DNA from: CAVRXZ01 sp963773035
Lineage (GTDB): Bacteria > Acidobacteriota > Vicinamibacteria > Vicinamibacterales > CAVVIG01
Assembly: GCA_963773035.1 (NCBI GenBank)
Contig: CAVYZX010000001.1
Coordinates: forward strand, 124,001-188,000
DNA: 64,000 bases
Reading direction: 5' to 3'
How positions within the stretch are numbered: the first letter of the stretch is position 1; each line of letters opens with the position of its first letter. The notes under the pieces are model-generated. The model ran no database searches and was not told where the DNA came from. It saw nothing but the letters and a program-made list of their open reading frames with translations. A program made the position numbers and the translations under genes. Of this stretch, positions 45,770 through 55,871 are shown one piece after another.

Positions 45770-46176
45770 TGCCGCTGCTCGTCGACACGGGCATCCTCTA
45801 CGCGCTCGCCGATCGCCGCGACGCGTGGCATCTGCGCGTTAAGCGCTATCTCGAAACAACCCCCCAAACGCTGCTCGCACCGGTCACCATCGTCCCCGAA
45901 GTGGCGTACCTGCTTCGCCACCGGATCGGCGTGGCTGCCGAGCGCGCGTTCGTCGCGTCGATCGCCAATAGTGAGGTCGCCCTCGAGGAGATGACGACGC
46001 GCGACTGGAAACGGGTCGAGGCGCTGATGGCAGCGTATGAGGTCCTCGGCCTCGTGGATGCGTCGGTGGTGGCCATCGCGGAACGATTGAAGCTGCACAC
46101 CCTGGCGACCACCGATCGGCGCGATTTCTCCATCGTCCGCCCGGCGCACGTCGAGCGTTTTACGTTGGCGCCCTGA
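45769..46176 (+). CDS. VapC-like PIN-domain toxin
   Basis: The 135-residue protein has all four PIN acidic residues: Asp6 (LLVDTGILY), Glu44 (VPEVAYLL), Asp97 (GLVDASV) and Asp116 (TTDRRDF). VapC toxins are Mg-dependent RNases acting on tRNA or rRNA. It starts 1 bp inside the antitoxin stop, the usual coupling. It lies between a frameshifted transporter and a broken kinase gene and is itself intact. Confidence 0.9.
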   Translation: MPLLVDTGILYALADRRDAWHLRVKRYLETTPQTLLAPVTIVPEVAYLLRHRIGVAAERAFVASIANSEVALEEMTTRDWKRVEALMAAYEVLGLVDASVVAIAERLKLHTLATTDRRDFSIVRPAHVERFTLAP

Positions 46177-46243
46177 GAGTTGCTACAATGGCCGCGCTTG
46201 CCGCCTCCTTTCGACTTGTAGCCCTTTGTAGGACTGAATATCG

Positions 46244-48918
46244 ATGGCGCTGACCACCGGCTCGAAAGTCGGGACCTACGAGATCCTCGGTCCGATCGGC
46301 GCGGGCGGCATGGGCGAGGTGTATCGCGCAAAAGACACGCGCCTGCCGCGTGAAGCCGCGATCAAGGTCTCGGCCCTGAAGTTCAGCGAGCGTTTCGCAC
46401 GTGAAGCGCACGTCATCGCCTCGCTCAATCACCCCAACATCACGACGCTCTACGACATCGGTCCGGACTATCTCGTGATGGAGCTGGTCGATGGGCCAAC
46501 GCTTGCCGACCGCATCAAGCAAGGCCCACTGACACTCGACGAAGCGTCGAACATCGCGCGTCAGATCGCCGACGCGCTCGACTATGCGCACGAGCGCGGC
46601 GTCGTCCACAGGGATCTCAAACCGGGCAACATCAAGATCCGTCCCGACGGCGTGGTGAAGGTGCTCGATTTCGGCCTTGCCAAGTCGGTCGTTGGCACGC
46701 TGGCCGGCGCTCACTCCGACGACTCGCCGACGATGACCACACCCGCGACTGGCGTGGGCGTGGTGCTCGGCACGCCGGCCTACATGTCGCCGGAACAGGC
46801 CAGAGGCAAGGAAGTGGACAAGCGCGCGGACATCTGGGCCTTCGGCTGCGTGTTCTACGAGATGCTGACCGGGATGGCGGTGTACCACGGCGAGTCGACG
46901 CAGGAGACGATGGCGAGCATCTTGAGGGACGAGCCGGATTTGAGCAAGGTGCCTGCCCAGGCGCGTCGACTGCTGAAACGATGCTTGGAAAAAGACCCGC
47001 AGAAGCGGCCGCGGCATATCGGCGACGTCATGCTGCTCCTCGACGAACCGCCGTCGGGCGAGTACTCGCCAACGACCGCAAGTATGACGCCGGCACCAGT
47101 CGCAGGGAGAACAATGGCTGTGGCCTGCCGTCGCTGGCGGGCTTCTTCTTCTCGCAGTGGCCGCAGTTCTCGTCTGGGCGCCGTGGCGATCGTCAACGAG
47201 TGCCGGCCAGGCCGTGCGGTTCGAGGTCGGCGAATCGGAGACGATGAAGTTCTTTTATGGCGGCGCGATGGCGGTGTCGCCGGATGGTCACTGGATGGTG
47301 TTTCCGGCCACGGGTGAGGATGGCGTGAACCGCTATTGGGTTCGCTCCTTGGAAACCGTCGAGGCTCGTCCCCTTGCCGGGACCGAGACTGCGTTCGTCC
47401 CGGCGGCGTGGTCGGCAGACAGCCGATACGTTTTGTTCACGTCTCTCAACGCTCCACAGCTCAAGAGGGTTGACATACGGGGCGGGCCGCCTCAGACGCT
47501 GGCGGATCTTAGCGGACCAATAAATGGCGCGGCGTCAAGCACGGACGGCGTCATTCTAGTTGGGCTCGCCCAGCCAGGTCAGCCTCTGTTTCGTGTGCCG
47601 GCGGCCGGCGGAGCAGCCGTTCCGGCAACCGTGCTCGCCAAGGGCGACATCGGGCACAAGTTCCCGCAGTTCCTCCCAGACGGACGCCATTTCCTGTACC
47701 TGAGGGCCTCGAACAACCCAGACCAGTCCGGCGTGTATGTGGGTTCGCTGGATATCAAACCGGAGGAGCAGAGCCTCAAGCGCCTGCTGGCGACGAACCG
47801 CGAAGCCTACTACGCCGGCTCTCCTGGAGGAGGTTTAGGGCATCTGATTTTCTTGCGCGACACGACCCTGATGGCACAGCTGTTCGATCCAGTTCGTATG
47901 GAGCTCACTGGTGAATCGGTGCCGATTGCCGAAGGCGTCGATTCGTATGCGAACAACTTCTACGGTCTGTTTTCGGTGTCCGACAGCGGAACCCTCGTGT
48001 ATCGCCGAGGAGGGGGATCCAAGCTGGCGCTCGTGTGGCTCGACCAGCACGGTAATCCCGCGGGCACGCTCGGTGAATCCGGCGACTATGCGAATCCGGC
48101 CGTATCGCCGGATGGGACCCGCATCGCGGTCGCCCTCGGCCCGTCCGGCTCTCGCGATCTCTGGATCGTCGACGTTGCACGCGGCACCAACGACCCGGTT
48201 CACGTTCGACGCGGCCAATGACGACAACCCTGTGTGGTCGCCAGACGGCAAGGCGATCGCTTTTGCCTCGAATCGACAAGGATCTCCGAAACTGTACGTC
48301 AAGCCTGCCGACGGATTGGGAGAGGAACGTCTGCTGGCCGATACGACGGGAGTCTCCGACGAGCTGGTCGAACGACGGACGTTTCCTGCTGTTGACGGTG
48401 GGATCCTCAGAAACACTCAACGACATCTGGGTTGTTGCGAGTTCCGGATCAGGCTTCGAACGAATCCAAACCGACGTCGTTGTTGGCCAGCCGCTTCAAC
48501 GAAGCGCAGGCGCAGTTCTCGCCAGATGGCCGGTGGGTCGCTTACACCTCCAACGAGTCCTCTGCTGTCGACGTTTACGTCCAGCCGTTCTCGCCGGAAG
48601 GAAGTGCCGGCACCGGCGGACGAAGTGGCTGATCTCGAAGGGCCTCGGCGTTCGTCCCGCGCTGGAGCAGCGACGGCAAGCAATTGTTCTACGTCAATGG
48701 CCACCAGCCTGGACTTGATGGCAGTGGATATCGACACGAGCAAGGGCTTCCAGGCCGGAACGCCCAGACGATTGTTCACGGCGCCACCGCCCGCTGCTCC
48801 CGGTCGGCTGGGATCGATCCCGGACGACAAGCGCTTCCTGTTCGTGACGACGCCCAACGGCGGACGCCCCGCGCCGTTCACGGTCGTGGTGAACTGGGCC
48901 GCGTCGCTCAAAAAGTGA
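46244..48918 (+). pseudogene. Ser/Thr protein kinase-PD40 propeller receptor, multiply frameshifted
   Basis: The N-terminal kinase is intact: Gly-loop GAGGMGEV at 19-26, Lys41 in AAIKV, HRDLKPGN at 122-129, DFG at 142-144. The gene then needs a frame change near 47100 to read a membrane helix (AVAGGLLLLAVAAVLVWAPW) and a WD40/PD40 propeller (VSPDGHWMVFPA, FLPDGRHFLYL, ISPDGTR-type blades). Further breaks lie near 48190, 48345, 48455, 48620, 48655 and 48715. Remaining pieces match the paralogue at 55996-58647 to its end (VVNWAASLKK, stop 48918). Either it is decaying or this stretch is error-rich. It would sense extracytoplasmic signals. Confidence 0.8.
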
Positions 48919-49881
48919 TGTTCCCAATGGCGTCCGTTCCTGACCTGATCGTCCTGCACGAACATCCCGAGTGGCAGAAGCCGCTTTTCGCGGCATTGGA
49001 GCGCCGCGCCGTTTCGTTTCTGCCGTTCGACGTCACTCACGCGTCCTTTACGAACGTCGAGCCGCCGCTCGCCCCGCTCTACTTCAATCAGGCCAGTCCG
49101 AGCGCCTACATCCGCGGCAACACGCGAGCCGTACCGTTGGCATTGGCGTTCATGCGATCGCTCGAGCTCAAGGGTGCGCGCGTGTTGAACGGCGCAAACG
49201 TGTTCGCCCTCGAGCTGAGCAAGAGCGCTCAGGCCACCTTGCTGCACACGCTCGGCATCGACTGCCCGCGCTCCATCACCTTCAACGATGTCGGCGCGCT
49301 CCGTCAACACGCTCGCGACATCAAGTGGCCGGCGCTGTTGAAGCCGGACCAGGGAGGCAGCGGAGCGCGGATCCAGGTCGTCGAGTCGATGGCGCAGGTC
49401 GAGGCAGATTTTTGCCCGCGATCCGTCGATCTGGCTGCCGGACAATCTCTTCCTGCTCCAGGAATTCCTTCCACATGACCCGGAACAGGGCATCGTTCGT
49501 CTCGAGTTCCTCGGCGGCGAGCTTCTGTACGGCATGCGCGTCAAGACGCACGGCCGCTTCAATCTGTGTCCGTCGCCCGTCTGCAACCCCGAGGAGGGTG
49601 AAGGTGCGTGCGAGGTGCCGGATTCCGTCGCCGCACCGCCGGTGGAGTTCTACCCGTACCCAGACGTGCCTCGAGACGCGGTCGAAACCGCAAAACGGAT
49701 CGTGAAGGCGGCCAGGCTCGATGTCGGCGGGATCGAGTATCTGGAGACTGACGATGGCCGAAGGGTGTTCTACGACATCAACGCCAACTCGAATCTCCGT
49801 CCGTCCGTAGCCGCGGCATTCGGCTTCGATCCATTCGAGAAGGTGGTTGATTTTCTCGCGGGCCAGTTGCAGTTGCGTTGA
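48918..49881 (+). CDS. RimK-type ATP-grasp ligase-like protein, frameshifted
   Basis: The protein begins at ATG 48918, overlapping the kinase stop (TGATG), or at 48927. It has an N-terminal pre-ATP-grasp part (LIVLHEHPEWQKPLFAAL), the ATP-grasp lysine loop WPALLKPDQGGSGARIQV, and in the second frame REFLGG-like RLEFLGGELLYGM and the metal-binding FYDINANSNLRPS. The frame gains one base in a run of five T at about 49410. ATP-grasp ligases of this type join amino acids to peptides or proteins. Without the break it would be about 320 residues. Start choice and partner are uncertain. Confidence 0.75.
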
Positions 49882-49933
49882 GGAGACAACCCAACGATCA
49901 CCGCAGAGACCGCCGAGATCGCAGAGAACCCTG

Positions 49934-50995
49934 CTAGAACCCGCTGGGCTGAATCCAAAAGCTCTCGCGCCAGGTACCGCCAGGCGGAATGCTCTGCAGC
50001 TCTTTGTAGAGGCCCTTCTGCGCCAGGTTCATGGCATCTGTGATACCGGCCATCGGCTCGAAGCAGATGAAATTTCGATCCTGACCGGGCGTGCTCGGCT
50101 TGGGCGCCCAAACCACCGCCGCCCGCCAATTCGGTCCGAACGCCACCTGCACTTGCTGCATCTTCCCCTTGACCGACATCGTCGCGCGGCCCGCCGAGTC
50201 CCGCACCAGATCTCCAAAGACATCATCCAAGTCGAAGTCTTTCAACGGCACTGCTTGGGGATTCGGAAAGAACTGTCCAATCGGTTGCGTTTCACCGGTT
50301 GGCACCTTGGTTGCCGCGAGCAGCCAGCGAGTGCGTGCGCCGACCGAGATCGTCCATTCATCGCGCGGCGAATCTCCGAGCCGGAAGTAGGGATGAAATC
50401 CAATCGCGACAGGCATCGGTTCGGCCGACATGTTCTCGACCTTCGTGGCCACTTCGAGCGAGCCGCCCTGGAGCCGATAGGTCATTTCAATCGCGTGGGC
50501 GAATGGAAACTGTTTCATCCACGACGGCTGCTTGTAGAAATCGAGCCGGCTTGTCGCCCAGGCGGATTTTGCATCGGCCTTCGCCTCCACGAGCCGCCAG
50601 TTCGATGTGGTGGTCAGAAAACCGTGAATTGGAATGGCGCCGCGCACGTTTCCCAGTTCCAGGTCGAATGCGTACCGTTTGCCGTTGGCGTAGAAGGCCT
50701 GTTCATCGAGCCGATTGGCCCACGGCCCGACGAATGGTATTCCGCTCATTGCGGGGTTCGCCTTGAACGCCTCGACCGTCGAGAAGGGCCACCACAGAAC
50801 GTTCGTGCCGTTGACTTTCATCTCGAAGGCGATGTTGCCGACCGAGGGCACGATCGACACCGTCGTGCGGCTTTTCTGGTCCTGGAGTTCGACGATGTCG
50901 CCATTGCGCCGAACGGAATAGGGCTGGGCGGCTGAGGGGGACGCGGTGGCGAACGAAATCAGGATGGTGACGAGGGCTCGAAATGCACAATGCAA
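49934..50995 (-). CDS. secreted aldose 1-epimerase (galactose mutarotase) family protein
   Basis: The protein has the galactose-mutarotase beta-sandwich: IVPSVGNIAFEMKVNGTNVL, VGPWANRLDEQAF, the substrate His in IPIHGFL, GFHPYFRLGDS and NFICFEPMAGITDAM. It interconverts sugar anomers. A signal-peptide-like segment (ALVTILISFATASPSAAQ) precedes it. The N-terminus is problematic: the frame stays open to 51103 only because it crosses an ATGCANA repeat. I take a TTG at 50993-50995 as a minimal start, but it has no good ribosome binding site. Confidence 0.8.
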   Translation of the reverse strand: MHCAFRALVTILISFATASPSAAQPYSVRRNGDIVELQDQKSRTTVSIVPSVGNIAFEMKVNGTNVLWWPFSTVEAFKANPAMSGIPFVGPWANRLDEQAFYANGKRYAFDLELGNVRGAIPIHGFLTTTSNWRLVEAKADAKSAWATSRLDFYKQPSWMKQFPFAHAIEMTYRLQGGSLEVATKVENMSAEPMPVAIGFHPYFRLGDSPRDEWTISVGARTRWLLAATKVPTGETQPIGQFFPNPQAVPLKDFDLDDVFGDLVRDSAGRATMSVKGKMQQVQVAFGPNWRAAVVWAPKPSTPGQDRNFICFEPMAGITDAMNLAQKGLYKELQSIPPGGTWRESFWIQPSGF

Positions 50996-51110
50996 AATGC
51001 AGAATGCGGTCCGCTGATGACGAAATGCAAAATGCACAATGCAAAATGCGAAACGCAAAATGGGAGTTCGGTCTTTTGACATTTTGCATTTGGCATTCTG
51101 CATTCCACGA
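50981..51110. repeat. heptamer repeat ATGCANA in both orientations
   Basis: Units such as ATGCAAA, ATGCACA and ATGCAGA run from 50981 to about 51057, with inverted copies (TTTGCAT type) at 51083-51108. The same unit occurs at 55872-55926. The repeat lies across the 5' end of the mutarotase and next to the 3' end of the hydrolase gene. Confidence 0.7.
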
Positions 51111-51125
51111 TCACCTCAGGGCTTG

Positions 51126-52132
51126 CTACGACGTTGCGCCCATCAGCTCTAGCATCGCCGACGACACCGCCTCCGGTTTCTCGCGCGGGAGAAAGTGTCC
51201 GGCGCCTGGAATGACGCGACGTGCACGCAGCGCCGTGAACGACGCTTGCTCGGCAGGCGAGCTCGCCGCCGGACGCCCGAGCCCATCGTCCGCGCCGTAC
51301 AGGGTGATCGACGGCGACCTGGATCTTCGGGCGTTCAGCCAGGCGGCGTTCCATGTCCGCAAAACGCGGCTCGCCTGGCGCGTTCAGATTGCGATGGCGA
51401 TAGGAATGGATGACGACATCGACGAAGTCGGGATTGTCGAACGAGACGGCCGTTCTCTCGTACGTCTCGTCGGTGAATTTCCAGGTTGGTGACCAGGTCT
51501 GCCAGAGCAGCCGGCAAAGAGGCCGCCGATTGGCCGCCAGTCCTGCGCGGCCTCGTTCGGTGTTGAAATACCACTGATACCAGAATGCTCGTTCGCTCTC
51601 GGGGGCAGCCGGTCGTGGCGGCGAGATCGTGTCTTGAATCGTGTAGCCCCCGATGAGGACGGCGGCTCGGACCCGTTCGGGGTGAAGAGCCGCAGCGATG
51701 CACGCCGCGCGCCCGCCCCAGTCGTACCCGGCGACGGCGAATCGCTGGATGCCGAGCGCGTCGGCGAAATCGATCACATCCTGGCCGATCGCCGCCTGCT
51801 CGGCCATGCGTGGAGCGGCCGGATCTCGAAACCGCGTCGGGCCGTATCCACGAAGGTAAGGAACGAGGACGCGATGGCCTGCTTTCGTCAAGGGTGGAGC
51901 GACACTCGTCCCACGCGCGCACGTCGTCGGGAAACCCGTGAAGCAGGATGATTGGAAATCCGGTTGAACTCCCGCTTTCTTCGTAGCCGATCGTCAGGAC
52001 GGAAGTCTGAACCGTTCGTGTTGCCGGCGGCGCGCTTGCGGGAGCCTGTGGGGCTTGGCTCCCACGAAGCGTCGTCAAGCCGTCGGCCAAAACGACCGCT
52101 GACGAGGCGAGAAAACCGCGGCGTGTCGGCAT
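51126..52132 (-). CDS. Tat-exported alpha/beta hydrolase (epoxide hydrolase/dehalogenase-like), frameshifted twice
   Basis: Three frames combine into one protein: Tat leader MPTRRGFLASSAVVLA and oxyanion motif LLHGFPDDVRAW (start 52132); after a +1 break near 51895, GHRVLVPYLRGYGPTR, the Asp nucleophile in AVAGYDWGGRAA and a cap region; after a second +1 break near 51345, LYGADDGLGRP and the catalytic His in VIPGAGHFLPREKPEAV, stop at 51126. An Asp nucleophile in GYDWGG indicates an epoxide hydrolase or haloalkane dehalogenase-like enzyme. It begins 1 bp after the upstream MBL stop, so the two are an operon. Confidence 0.78.
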
Positions 52133-52133
52133 G

Positions 52134-53612
52134 TCAATTCGCTGCCGCTGTCTTCCCCGCGCTCTTACCCAGCTCGGCGACGTTCGACGTGCGTGCCCCG
52201 TGGAACGGCACGATGGTCTGGACGTCGAGCTTGAGCCGCTGAATGTTGTCGTAAAGAGCCGCAGCGTAGGGGACAGCCGTTACAACCAACGCAGTTGTCG
52301 GGGTTGCAGGCGGCGTGAATGCATCCGGCTCGGCCAGGATCTTCTCCTTCGGCAAATACACGACGAGCATGTCGCCGGTGTGCTCGTAGTTCGTCAGCAA
52401 ATGCAGCTCGACGGTCCGAGTGCCGTCGGTCAGCACGCCTTTGGCACCCACTGTCTGGATCTTCAACGGCTTCTTCGAAACGGCGAGACGGTCCGGATTG
52501 ATCGTGTGCGGAGTTTTTGCGACGCGCTCGAGGAACGCCTTGTTGCTCTGGTGGGTGACGATGGTTGCGCCTTCGTCGATGGCTGCGCGAATGCCTCCGA
52601 GATGATCCCAATGGTGGTGCGAGGTGACGACGTAGCGGATTGGCTTGTTCGGGATCACTTCCTTCGCTTTCGCGATCACGGCGAGCGCGCGTTGCCCGGT
52701 CTGCGGCGTGTCGACCAGCACGATGTGGTCTTTCATCTCTATTGCCAAGCTGTGGTGCGTGCCGCCGGTGAGGTAGTAGACGCCTTCGGCGACGGCCGCC
52801 GAATCGACGCGAACTGGCGGGGGCTGCGCGGTCCGGACGTTGTCGGGCACCGTGATATCCGCCGCCGGGTTTGCCATCACCGACGCGACCGTCAAATCGA
52901 GTGAGGGATACCCGTCCTGGCTCTGCACGATGTGGGACGGAAAGCGGACTCCGCTGAAATCCTTGTAGTCGCTGTAGACGGTTTCAACCAGCATGTCTCC
53001 CACAATCGGCTGGTCGATCCAGGTCTGGACTCGCTCGACTTCATTCTTCCCGTTGATGAGGCCGGTCATCTTGTACTTGCCATCGGCCGTGAACGACACC
53101 TCGGTGCCGCCCTTCGCCTTCTTCGTCGTAGCATTGTTGGCCGTCGCGGCCTTGACGAATCCCTGCGGCGTGGCCCACACCCACAGCATCCGCTCGACAG
53201 CGTTGCCGGGAGCGGGAGCGGCCTGCGGTGCGCCACCGGCCTGAGCAGGTGCGGCCATGTTCCACGCGAAGTTCCCGCTGACGACCTGCACCTGACGTTG
53301 TTCTCCAGTGAACGGCGCGCCACCGCCGCGCGGCATCGTCGTGCCCATTTCGCGGACCAGTTCCTGGCGCATGCTCCCCGTGTCGTAGTTGATCAAGGCC
53401 GTATAGCTCTTCACCGTAACGCGCGGCCACGGCTCGGCGGGCGTAAAGTTCTGACCCACCGAGAAGTTCGCGCCCGATGCCGTGAACTGCAACGTCTTGA
53501 TGTTGGCGGCACCAAGCGCGTCGGCGGCCGATTTCACGGCATCGGTTTGAGCCAGTGCCGCGGCCGCGAGTGGCAGGATGCAGACGGCTACGAGAGTCAG
53601 CAGCTTGCGCAT
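52134..53612 (-). CDS. secreted metallo-beta-lactamase-fold hydrolase (paralogue of 35884 gene)
   Basis: The 492-residue protein has a signal peptide (~1-21), a beta-rich N-terminal domain (KTLQFTASGANFSVGQNFTP), a Met/Gln/Ala linker and an MBL domain with TSHHHWDHLGGI, LVDTPQTG, YEHTGDMLVVYLPK and a His in VPFHGARTSN. The zinc ligands are present. AAGGAG lies 6 nt upstream of the ATG. It shares both domains with the protein at 35884-37341, and the two leaders share the G/C hairpin and upstream repeat. The alpha/beta hydrolase gene follows 1 bp downstream. Confidence 0.86.
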   Translation of the reverse strand: MRKLLTLVAVCILPLAAAALAQTDAVKSAADALGAANIKTLQFTASGANFSVGQNFTPAEPWPRVTVKSYTALINYDTGSMRQELVREMGTTMPRGGGAPFTGEQRQVQVVSGNFAWNMAAPAQAGGAPQAAPAPGNAVERMLWVWATPQGFVKAATANNATTKKAKGGTEVSFTADGKYKMTGLINGKNEVERVQTWIDQPIVGDMLVETVYSDYKDFSGVRFPSHIVQSQDGYPSLDLTVASVMANPAADITVPDNVRTAQPPPVRVDSAAVAEGVYYLTGGTHHSLAIEMKDHIVLVDTPQTGQRALAVIAKAKEVIPNKPIRYVVTSHHHWDHLGGIRAAIDEGATIVTHQSNKAFLERVAKTPHTINPDRLAVSKKPLKIQTVGAKGVLTDGTRTVELHLLTNYEHTGDMLVVYLPKEKILAEPDAFTPPATPTTALVVTAVPYAAALYDNIQRLKLDVQTIVPFHGARTSNVAELGKSAGKTAAAN

Positions 53613-53633
53613 GAGAATCTCCTTCTATCACTT

Positions 53634-53722
53634 GCGCTGGGGCCCCACCCCCAGCGCGAACTGACGCTGATGCCTCGCCTCGGATTCGCATGCCCTCGGC
53701 TCGGCATGGTCGCAGGCGCTCC
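53634..53722 (-). repeat. dispersed intergenic repeat, copy B, with SD-proximal hairpin
   Basis: Positions 53646-53722 match 43861-43937 in reverse complement. The start-proximal end folds into the GCGCTGGGG/CCCCAGCGC hairpin (53634-53657), ending 21 nt before the ATG of the MBL gene. Nothing else is recognisable up to 53804. Confidence 0.7.
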
Positions 53723-53804
53723 GTGTTGTGCGTACTCTACGCCACTGGAGGCAGGTGCGCTTACGCTTTTGATTGGTGATTGTGCCTCAGTGCTGAATCT
53801 GGCG

Positions 53805-55311
53805 TCAGGCGGCGCCGGTCCTCAGGTCTTCTGCCAGGCGGTGTCCGGCGCGAGCGGCAAGGGCCATCGAGGTCAGCGTCGGATTCTTCTCGGGTCCGGT
53901 CGTGAACGCCGAGCAATCGACGACAACGACATTGGGGATGGCGTGCAACCGGCCCCAGCCGTCTAGCATTCCATAACCGGGGAGAGGCGTGCATCCTGCA
54001 GGTGCCTGCGTAGTGACTCGAGTCGCCGACGGGATTGACATCCCACGTGCGCAGCCGCGGCCGAAGCCCGGCGTCCTCGAAGAGACTCATTGTTTCATCG
54101 CGGGCCCTTACGAGATTGCGCTCGGTGTCGGGCGGATGGTGAATGTTCAGGACGAGGCCAGGCGTTCCATCCGTCAATGTCCTGTCGTGGTCGAGCGCGA
54201 CGAAGTTGGATCTCGAAGGCGCCATCGTCACGAACACGTTTAAACCGCAAACAGGTGTGCATCCGGGCCGGCCGCTCAAGAGGCTTTGCAGGAGCATCGA
54301 TACACCGCCCCATTGCATGCAGGCAGATGCGTCGAGGGGAGCAGAGCGCTCGAGCGGGTGCCGCGTGACGTACGCCGGAGGCAAAAAGGAGATCGGCGAG
54401 GCCACGTCGAACTGGACTTTCGCCCGCGGATGATCGTGCAGGTAGTATCCGAGCACGCCGTGCGTATTGCCGAGGCCGTCCGGGAAATCGGAGCTGGTCG
54501 ATTGCAGCAGTAGTTTGGCCGTGTTGATCGAACCGGCCGCCACCACAACCGCTTTGCATGGCACACGATGATCTATTCCAGTCTGCACGTCGCGGAAAAT
54601 CACCGCCGACACGCGTTTGGTCCGGCCGAGCCACTCCAGTTGGGTCGCGCGAGCACCATATCGAATCGACATCCGGCCCGCGCGCAGGGCCGGCTTGATC
54701 AGACGGACGAACGAATTGAACACCGTGCCGCTGAGTGTCAGAGTCGTTTCGGCTCCGTACGCGTAGGGCGTCGGCAGAATGCCGCGCCCTTGCTTTCGCG
54801 CCGCCTCGGTGACCGCCGCCCAGGTGCGGTCTAGACATCGAAGGCGGCGGACCTTCGCTGCGGGCAGCTGCGGCGCATCGTCGGCAGAGCCCGCGATGTG
54901 CAGCCATGGCTCCACGCGCTCGTACCAGGGCACAAGGTCGTCATAGTCCAGGGGCCAGTCGTACTCGGGTCCGGCACGGCGGGCATCCAAAAAATCCTCG
55001 CGCGAGAACCTAGGAACCGCGCAGCCCCAATGATTGCTGAGGCCGCCCGGTGCCAAATCTTCGAACAACTGCGTCGTCGGATCGCCGGTCACCTTGATTC
55101 CGTCCGGCAGTCGATGGAGCACCCGGCAGACTTTCGCGACTGTGTACCCTCGGAGCCGGGCCGTGAGCCCGCGCGCTGCATGGGGAAGGCCCGCCTCGAG
55201 AAGCGTGACTTTCGCCCCGGCGTTGGCCAACATCAACGAGGCGGCTGCGCCCGCCGGCCCACTGCCGATTACGACGACGTCATCGCTTGACAAGGTAGAA
55301 CACATTATCAT
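53805..55311 (-). CDS. GMC-type FAD-dependent oxidoreductase, frameshifted near the C-terminus
   Basis: The protein starts with the FAD Rossmann motif VVIGSGPAGAAASLMLANAG and continues with LSNHWGCAVPRF, substrate-domain blocks and VVVAAGSINTAKLLL. One extra base near 53990 shifts it to the frame that gives the conserved GMC end: GYGMLDGWGRLHAIPNVVVV, DCSAFTTGPEKNPTLTSMAL and HRLAEDL, with the catalytic His in GDSSHYAGTCRMH just before the break. It oxidises an alcohol or sugar group. Length restored is about 500 residues. The start is ATG 55311, or 55305, with a weak ribosome binding site. Confidence 0.8.
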
Positions 55312-55402
55312 GCAGAGAATTGCGGACCTTTAACCCAAACTCGCGCTGTTTACAGTTCTGTCTACTTGTTCACAGTGCAATTGATGGACCGAGGAGGCAC
55401 CG

Positions 55403-55858
55403 ATGGAGCTGATGGTTTCCGATCTGCTGAAACGTTTCGAATGCGGGAAAATCACCCGGCGCGAGCTCGTTCAAGCCCTGGCCCTGGTTGCCGTCGCAGG
55501 CAGGACTGCATCCGCGGCTGGATTAAAGGCCGGCGGCATCAATCACGTGTCAGTGCTTGTCAGCGACATGAAGCGCTCGATCGACTTCTACGATCGTGTG
55601 TTCGGGCTGTCGGTCGTGAACGAGGACAAGCCCAATCAAATTGCGCGGCTCGGCGTCGGCGGCAAGGTCCTGGTCTCGCTTCGCCACGAGCCGCCCCCGG
55701 GCATCATCGATCACTTCGCGATCGGGATCGAGGGTTTCAACAAGGAAGCCGTGACGCGCGACCTCAAGGATCTGGGCCTCACTCCGCGCGAGAATCTCGA
55801 GTTCGGGTTTTACGTGGATGATCCCGACGGTGCCCACGTTCAGATCACCGGGATCTGA
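55403..55858 (+). CDS. VOC superfamily protein with signal-like N-terminus
   Basis: The 151-residue protein starts at ATG 55403 with GAGGAGG 5-6 nt upstream. Residues 1-40 include a twin-Arg (ITRRELVQALALVAVAG), an export leader of the Tat type often seen in acidobacterial secreted proteins. The VOC domain follows: INHVSVLVSDMKRSIDFYDR, HFAIGIEGFNKEAVTRDLKD and a C-terminal VDDPDGAHVQITG with the Glu/Gln-His metal pattern. Ligand unknown. It is divergent from the GMC oxidoreductase. Confidence 0.85.
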   Translation: MELMVSDLLKRFECGKITRRELVQALALVAVAGRTASAAGLKAGGINHVSVLVSDMKRSIDFYDRVFGLSVVNEDKPNQIARLGVGGKVLVSLRHEPPPGIIDHFAIGIEGFNKEAVTRDLKDLGLTPRENLEFGFYVDDPDGAHVQITGI

Positions 55859-55871
55859 GGGCTGGGTGGTT

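Noticed and set aside
46244..48918. Several small separate propeller genes downstream of the kinase
   Set aside because: Pieces in three frames align in order with one paralogous protein at 55996-58647, so they are one broken gene.
53041..53691. Minus-strand frame in a second phase of the MBL gene, starting in the repeat
   Set aside because: Overlaps a clear enzyme gene with catalytic motifs; low-complexity Arg/Ser translation.
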